Source: Leifsonia sp. AG29 (GTDB lineage Bacteria > Actinomycetota > Actinomycetes > Actinomycetales > Microbacteriaceae). From it: DNA of 64,000 nt. The stretch is from assembly GCF_009765225.1 (NCBI RefSeq), contig NZ_VMSF01000001.1, positions 2,666,001 to 2,730,000 of the forward strand, given 5' to 3'. The notes beneath the pieces were generated by a model. It was not told the DNA's origin. It searched no databases and saw only the letters and a program-made list of their open reading frames with translations. Below, in pieces: positions 61,351 to 64,000 of this stretch; position 1 is the stretch's first letter, and every line of letters starts with the position of its first letter. The position numbers were made by a program, and so were the translations under genes.

Positions 61351-62226
61351 CTACGCGATCGTGAGGCGCTCGTTGTCGATGAGCCGGGTCGACCCGACGC
61401 GGGCGGCGACCAGCAGGAGGGCTGGTCCGCGATAGCCGGGGGCCACCTCGCGGAACGACGCCGGATCCACGATCACGAGATAGTCCAGCCTAACGGCTGG
61501 CTCGTCGTCGATGCGCTCCCAGGCGGCGGCGAGCACTGCCTCCACGCCGTCTCCGGCCGCGGCGGCGCCCGCAGCGAGCGCCTGGGACAGCACCACCGCG
61601 GCGCGGCGGTCGTCACCCTCCAGGTAGCGGTTGCGGCTCGACAGCGCGAGCCCGTCGGCCTCCCGGACCGTCTCGACGACGGCGATGGTGATCGGGAGGT
61701 CGAGGTCATCGACCATGCGCCCGATCACGTGCACCTGCTGGGCGTCCTTCTGGCCGAACACGGCCACGTCGGGCTGGACGATGTTGAACAGCTTCGCGAC
61801 GACGGTCAGCACGCCGTCGAAGTGGCCGGGGCGGGAGGCTCCCTCGAAGCGGGTGCCCGCCTCCCCCGCGGTGATGCGGGTCGCCGGTTCGCCGTTCGGG
61901 TACATCTCGGAGGCGCTCGGCGCGAACACGACATCGGCGAGCCCCTCGAGCGCCGCGACGTCGTGGTCGAGCGTGCGCGGGTAGCGGTCGAGGTCTTCGG
62001 CGGGGCCGAACTGCAGCGGGTTCACGAAGACGGAGACGACGACGAAGCCGCCCAGGTCGCGGGCCTGGCTGACCAGGCGCAGGTGCCCGTCGTGGAGAGC
62101 GCCCATCGTCGGCACGAGCACGACCCGGCCGACCGGCGCGTCGGCGGGGCCATCCTGCAGGGCCGCCCGCCGTTCCGCGGCGATGCGCTCGCGCAGCTCG
62201 GCGATGGTGGTCACGACGACTGGCAT
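61351..62226 (-). CDS. panC: Pantothenate synthetase
   Basis: 291-aa enzyme joining pantoate and beta-alanine with ATP. Nucleotidyltransferase HIGH-type motif in LVPTMGALHDGHLRLVSQAR, then VFVNPLQFGPAEDLDRYPRT, FGQKDAQQVHVIGRMVDDL and the LSSRNRYL loop. ATG 62226; the very long frame upstream overlaps the next genes out of phase. Directly downstream of the DUF2520 gene (53 nt). Confidence 0.96.
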   Translation of the reverse strand: MPVVVTTIAELRERIAAERRAALQDGPADAPVGRVVLVPTMGALHDGHLRLVSQARDLGGFVVVSVFVNPLQFGPAEDLDRYPRTLDHDVAALEGLADVVFAPSASEMYPNGEPATRITAGEAGTRFEGASRPGHFDGVLTVVAKLFNIVQPDVAVFGQKDAQQVHVIGRMVDDLDLPITIAVVETVREADGLALSSRNRYLEGDDRRAAVVLSQALAAGAAAAGDGVEAVLAAAWERIDDEPAVRLDYLVIVDPASFREVAPGYRGPALLLVAARVGSTRLIDNERLTIA

Positions 62227-62279
62227 GGGGTCCCTCCTGCGCTGCCGCCCGCGTGGGGGTGCGAACGGCCGTGTCCAGG

Positions 62280-63122
62280 CTACTCGCCGCGCAGGTACCA
62301 GCCGCGCCCGTCGTCGCCCGGGTCGGCGGCGTCGGGGTCGTCGTCGTGCAGCGCCTCCATCACCTCGACCTCGAGCGGCGTCGTCGCGCCGGCGCGCGTG
62401 AGGGCGTTGTCGACGGCCGAGCGGACCAGCGACGAGAGGAACGAGCCCGGGTTCTCGACGCCGATCGAGCGGAGGATGTCGGTCGACTGGTCGACGATCG
62501 AGCGCGAGAAGGCGGTCGCCGTGGCGATGGCCTCGGCGTACGCGGGCCTGTCCTGCTCGGCGACGACGATCGGCTCCCCGCCCATCTCGACGACGAGCGC
62601 CTGCGCGATGGGGAGCACGGCGGCCGGGGCGGTGACGGCGAAGTAGCTCTCGGCCAGCCGGGAGAGGTCGAGGCTCGTGCCCGTGAACTCGACGGCGGGA
62701 TGGACCGCCAGCGGGATCGCCCCCGCCTCCGCCGCCGGCCGCAGGACGTCGACTCCGAAGCCGGGCGCCGTGTGCAGCACGATCTGGCCCGGCTGCCACG
62801 TGCCCGTCGCCGCGAGCCCGGCCACGAGCGCGGGCAGTTCGGCATCGGGGACCGCGAGCAGCACGAGCTCGCTCCGTTCGACCAGGGTCGGGACATCCAG
62901 GATGGGCACGCCGGGCAGCATCGCCTCGGCGCGCTGACGGCTCGCGGCGGACACCGCGGAGACGCCCACCAGCGCGTGCCCCGCTCCCGCCAGAGCGAGG
63001 CCGAGCACCGGGCCGACACGACCCGCGCCGACGATGCCGAGCCCGAGTCGCCCCGAACGGCGGTGCGGAGGGACCGCCGGCACGCCCGGCGGGAGGGGAG
63101 GAACGGGGGGTCGCATGCTCAT
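62280..63122 (-). CDS. Rossmann-fold and DUF2520 domain-containing protein
   Basis: 280 aa. A Pro-rich head is followed by the nucleotide motif LGIVGAGRVGPVLGLALAGA and an NAD(P)-binding half, then the all-helical DUF2520 half (AESYFAVTAPAAVLPIAQAL, IATATAFSRSIVDQS). The layout resembles ketopantoate reductases, and its place directly before panC suggests a role in pantothenate synthesis; this is inference. ATG 63122 overlaps the PH-domain gene stop (ATGA). Confidence 0.9.
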   Translation of the reverse strand: MSMRPPVPPLPPGVPAVPPHRRSGRLGLGIVGAGRVGPVLGLALAGAGHALVGVSAVSAASRQRAEAMLPGVPILDVPTLVERSELVLLAVPDAELPALVAGLAATGTWQPGQIVLHTAPGFGVDVLRPAAEAGAIPLAVHPAVEFTGTSLDLSRLAESYFAVTAPAAVLPIAQALVVEMGGEPIVVAEQDRPAYAEAIATATAFSRSIVDQSTDILRSIGVENPGSFLSSLVRSAVDNALTRAGATTPLEVEVMEALHDDDPDAADPGDDGRGWYLRGE

Positions 63123-64000
63123 CGGTCGTGCCCTTCCGGGTCGGTCGAGGGCCGCGCGCCGTGCAGCCCTTCCGCCGCCGGAGCGCTGCCCCAGCGATGG
63201 CTGCGGTCGGCGCCCGCCGCAACGATCGCCCGCTCGGAGACGCGCTCGAACAGGTCGACGCTGCGCTTGGCGTCGATGGCCGCGAGCCGCGGCCGGACCG
63301 GGCCCGACACGGTGTGGAAGCGCGCACCCGCGAGCGACAGGGCGGCGTCGAGCGGCCCCTGCTCGAGTTCGAGGCTCTGGAGGCGCGCCAGCGGCACGAT
63401 CGCGAGGCTCCGCCACACGAAACCGCGACGGAGGAGCACCGCATCGTCGAGCAGCACGAAGCCGGTGCGCCTCCACGAGAGGGGCCGGATCCAGACGGCT
63501 CGGCGCGGACTGCCCACGAAACCGTCCCGGCCGCGTGACGTCATCCCGGCCTCGATCAGCCGCCGGTTCTCCTCCGTCGCGAAGGCCGGGAGGATCAGCT
63601 CGAGGACTCGCGCCACGTCGGCCTTGTCGCCGACAGGCAGCATGGTCGTGTTGGGCTGGCCCGCGGCTCCCTTCTCGCGCGAGTGGCCCGCGGTGTCGAT
63701 CCGGATCTGCCACCAGCCGAAGGGCCGCCAGAGGAGGGGCTGCAGCACCTCCACAGCATGGATGCGGCCGGGCGGCAGGGTCTCGTTGCTCGTGCTGAAC
63801 AGACCGAATCCCACGCGGACGCCGTCGGGGGTGCCCGCGATCGAGTAGCGCAGGGACTTCGTGAAGCGGCGGACATAGAAGCTCGCCGAGCCCAGCAGGC
63901 CCGGGAGGACGACCACGAGCAGCCAGATCGCGCCGCTCGCCGCGCCCCAGATGAGGATCGCCACGACGAACGCGACGAAGACCGTGAACCCGCTCAGGAT
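63119..64000 (-). CDS. Bacterial PH-domain membrane protein (YdbS/YdbT type), 5' end outside window
   Basis: The frame is open to the window edge, giving at least 293 residues. Hydrophobic segments (FTVFVAFVVAILIW, IWLLVVVLPGLLG) alternate with bPH2 blocks: YSIAGTPDGVRVGFGLFSTS, NETLPPGRIHAVEVLQPLLW, and a second block VLLRRGFVWRSLAIVPLARL. Such proteins are membrane-bound and of unclear function. Couples by ATGA overlap to the DUF2520 gene, upstream of panC and lysS. Confidence 0.85.
   Translation of the reverse strand: MLSGFTVFVAFVVAILIWGAASGAIWLLVVVLPGLLGSASFYVRRFTKSLRYSIAGTPDGVRVGFGLFSTSNETLPPGRIHAVEVLQPLLWRPFGWWQIRIDTAGHSREKGAAGQPNTTMLPVGDKADVARVLELILPAFATEENRRLIEAGMTSRGRDGFVGSPRRAVWIRPLSWRRTGFVLLDDAVLLRRGFVWRSLAIVPLARLQSLELEQGPLDAALSLAGARFHTVSGPVRPRLAAIDAKRSVDLFERVSERAIVAAGADRSHRWGSAPAAEGLHGARPSTDPEGHDR

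Noticed and set aside
60082-62646. 854-codon plus-strand frame opposite lysS and panC
   Set aside because: Shadow frame of two well-supported genes.

Overview
The window is high-GC DNA from an actinobacterium, most likely Microbacteriaceae (Leifsonia-like). Supporting signs are the core gene run radA, GNAT, clpC, pirin, cardiolipin synthase, lysS, panC, DUF2520 and PH-domain genes at 48.8-64 kb, many putatively leaderless starts (a -10 box 6-8 nt before ATG/GTG), GTG starts, and a ClgR-like box before clpC. The family is inferred; no 16S or marker phylogeny was possible.

The window has two halves. About 1-48.7 kb is accessory: sugar operons, regulator/exporter pairs, small detoxification enzymes and gene relics. 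About 48.8-64 kb is conserved housekeeping DNA. The boundary is an intact tRNA-Ser(CGA) on the minus strand (48671-48760). Its 3'-terminal 26 bp recur exactly at 35544-35569, in the orientation expected for integration at the tRNA 3' end. This frames a 13.1-kb island without a recognisable integrase.

1-8.3 kb: tail of a probable glycoside hydrolase facing a LacI regulator; a decayed glycolipid-binding gene; ArsR/MFS; then an operon TetR-cupin-DUF4865-MFS-YciI, and a VOC protein. 8.4-16.3 kb: isomalto-oligosaccharide/dextran operon (solute-binding lipoprotein, two permeases, GH66 and GH13 enzymes without signal peptides) with a divergent ROK repressor. 16.4-25 kb: regulator-enzyme pairs (MarR/EamA, TetR/FAD monooxygenase, MarR, TetR-VOC/SDR), an intact DUF5666-like gene divergent from a DUF1996 gene, and an aldo/keto reductase. 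25.2-35 kb: amino-sugar operon (solute-binding lipoprotein, two permeases, SIS protein, GH20, NagA, NagB) with RpiR and a divergent GlcNAc-type kinase, enough to take chitobiose-like sugars to fructose-6-phosphate. Neither ABC operon encodes its ATPase.

35.5-48.7 kb (island): LysR, VOC, a TDT-family channel/exporter, three alpha/beta hydrolases, a TDT-DUF302-TauE operon suggestive of sulfite/anion export, an operon with two response regulators and a histidine kinase that begins with a SnoaL/NTF2-like domain, a GNAT, and pseudogene fragments (DUF5666 5' end, multicopper oxidase, DUF4396).

The most unusual signals are the tRNA-bounded island, three related copies of the DUF5666 locus (one intact; one 5' and one 3' relic about 46 kb apart), the SnoaL-kinase fusion, and a 95-bp tandem repeat between pirin and cardiolipin synthase genes.
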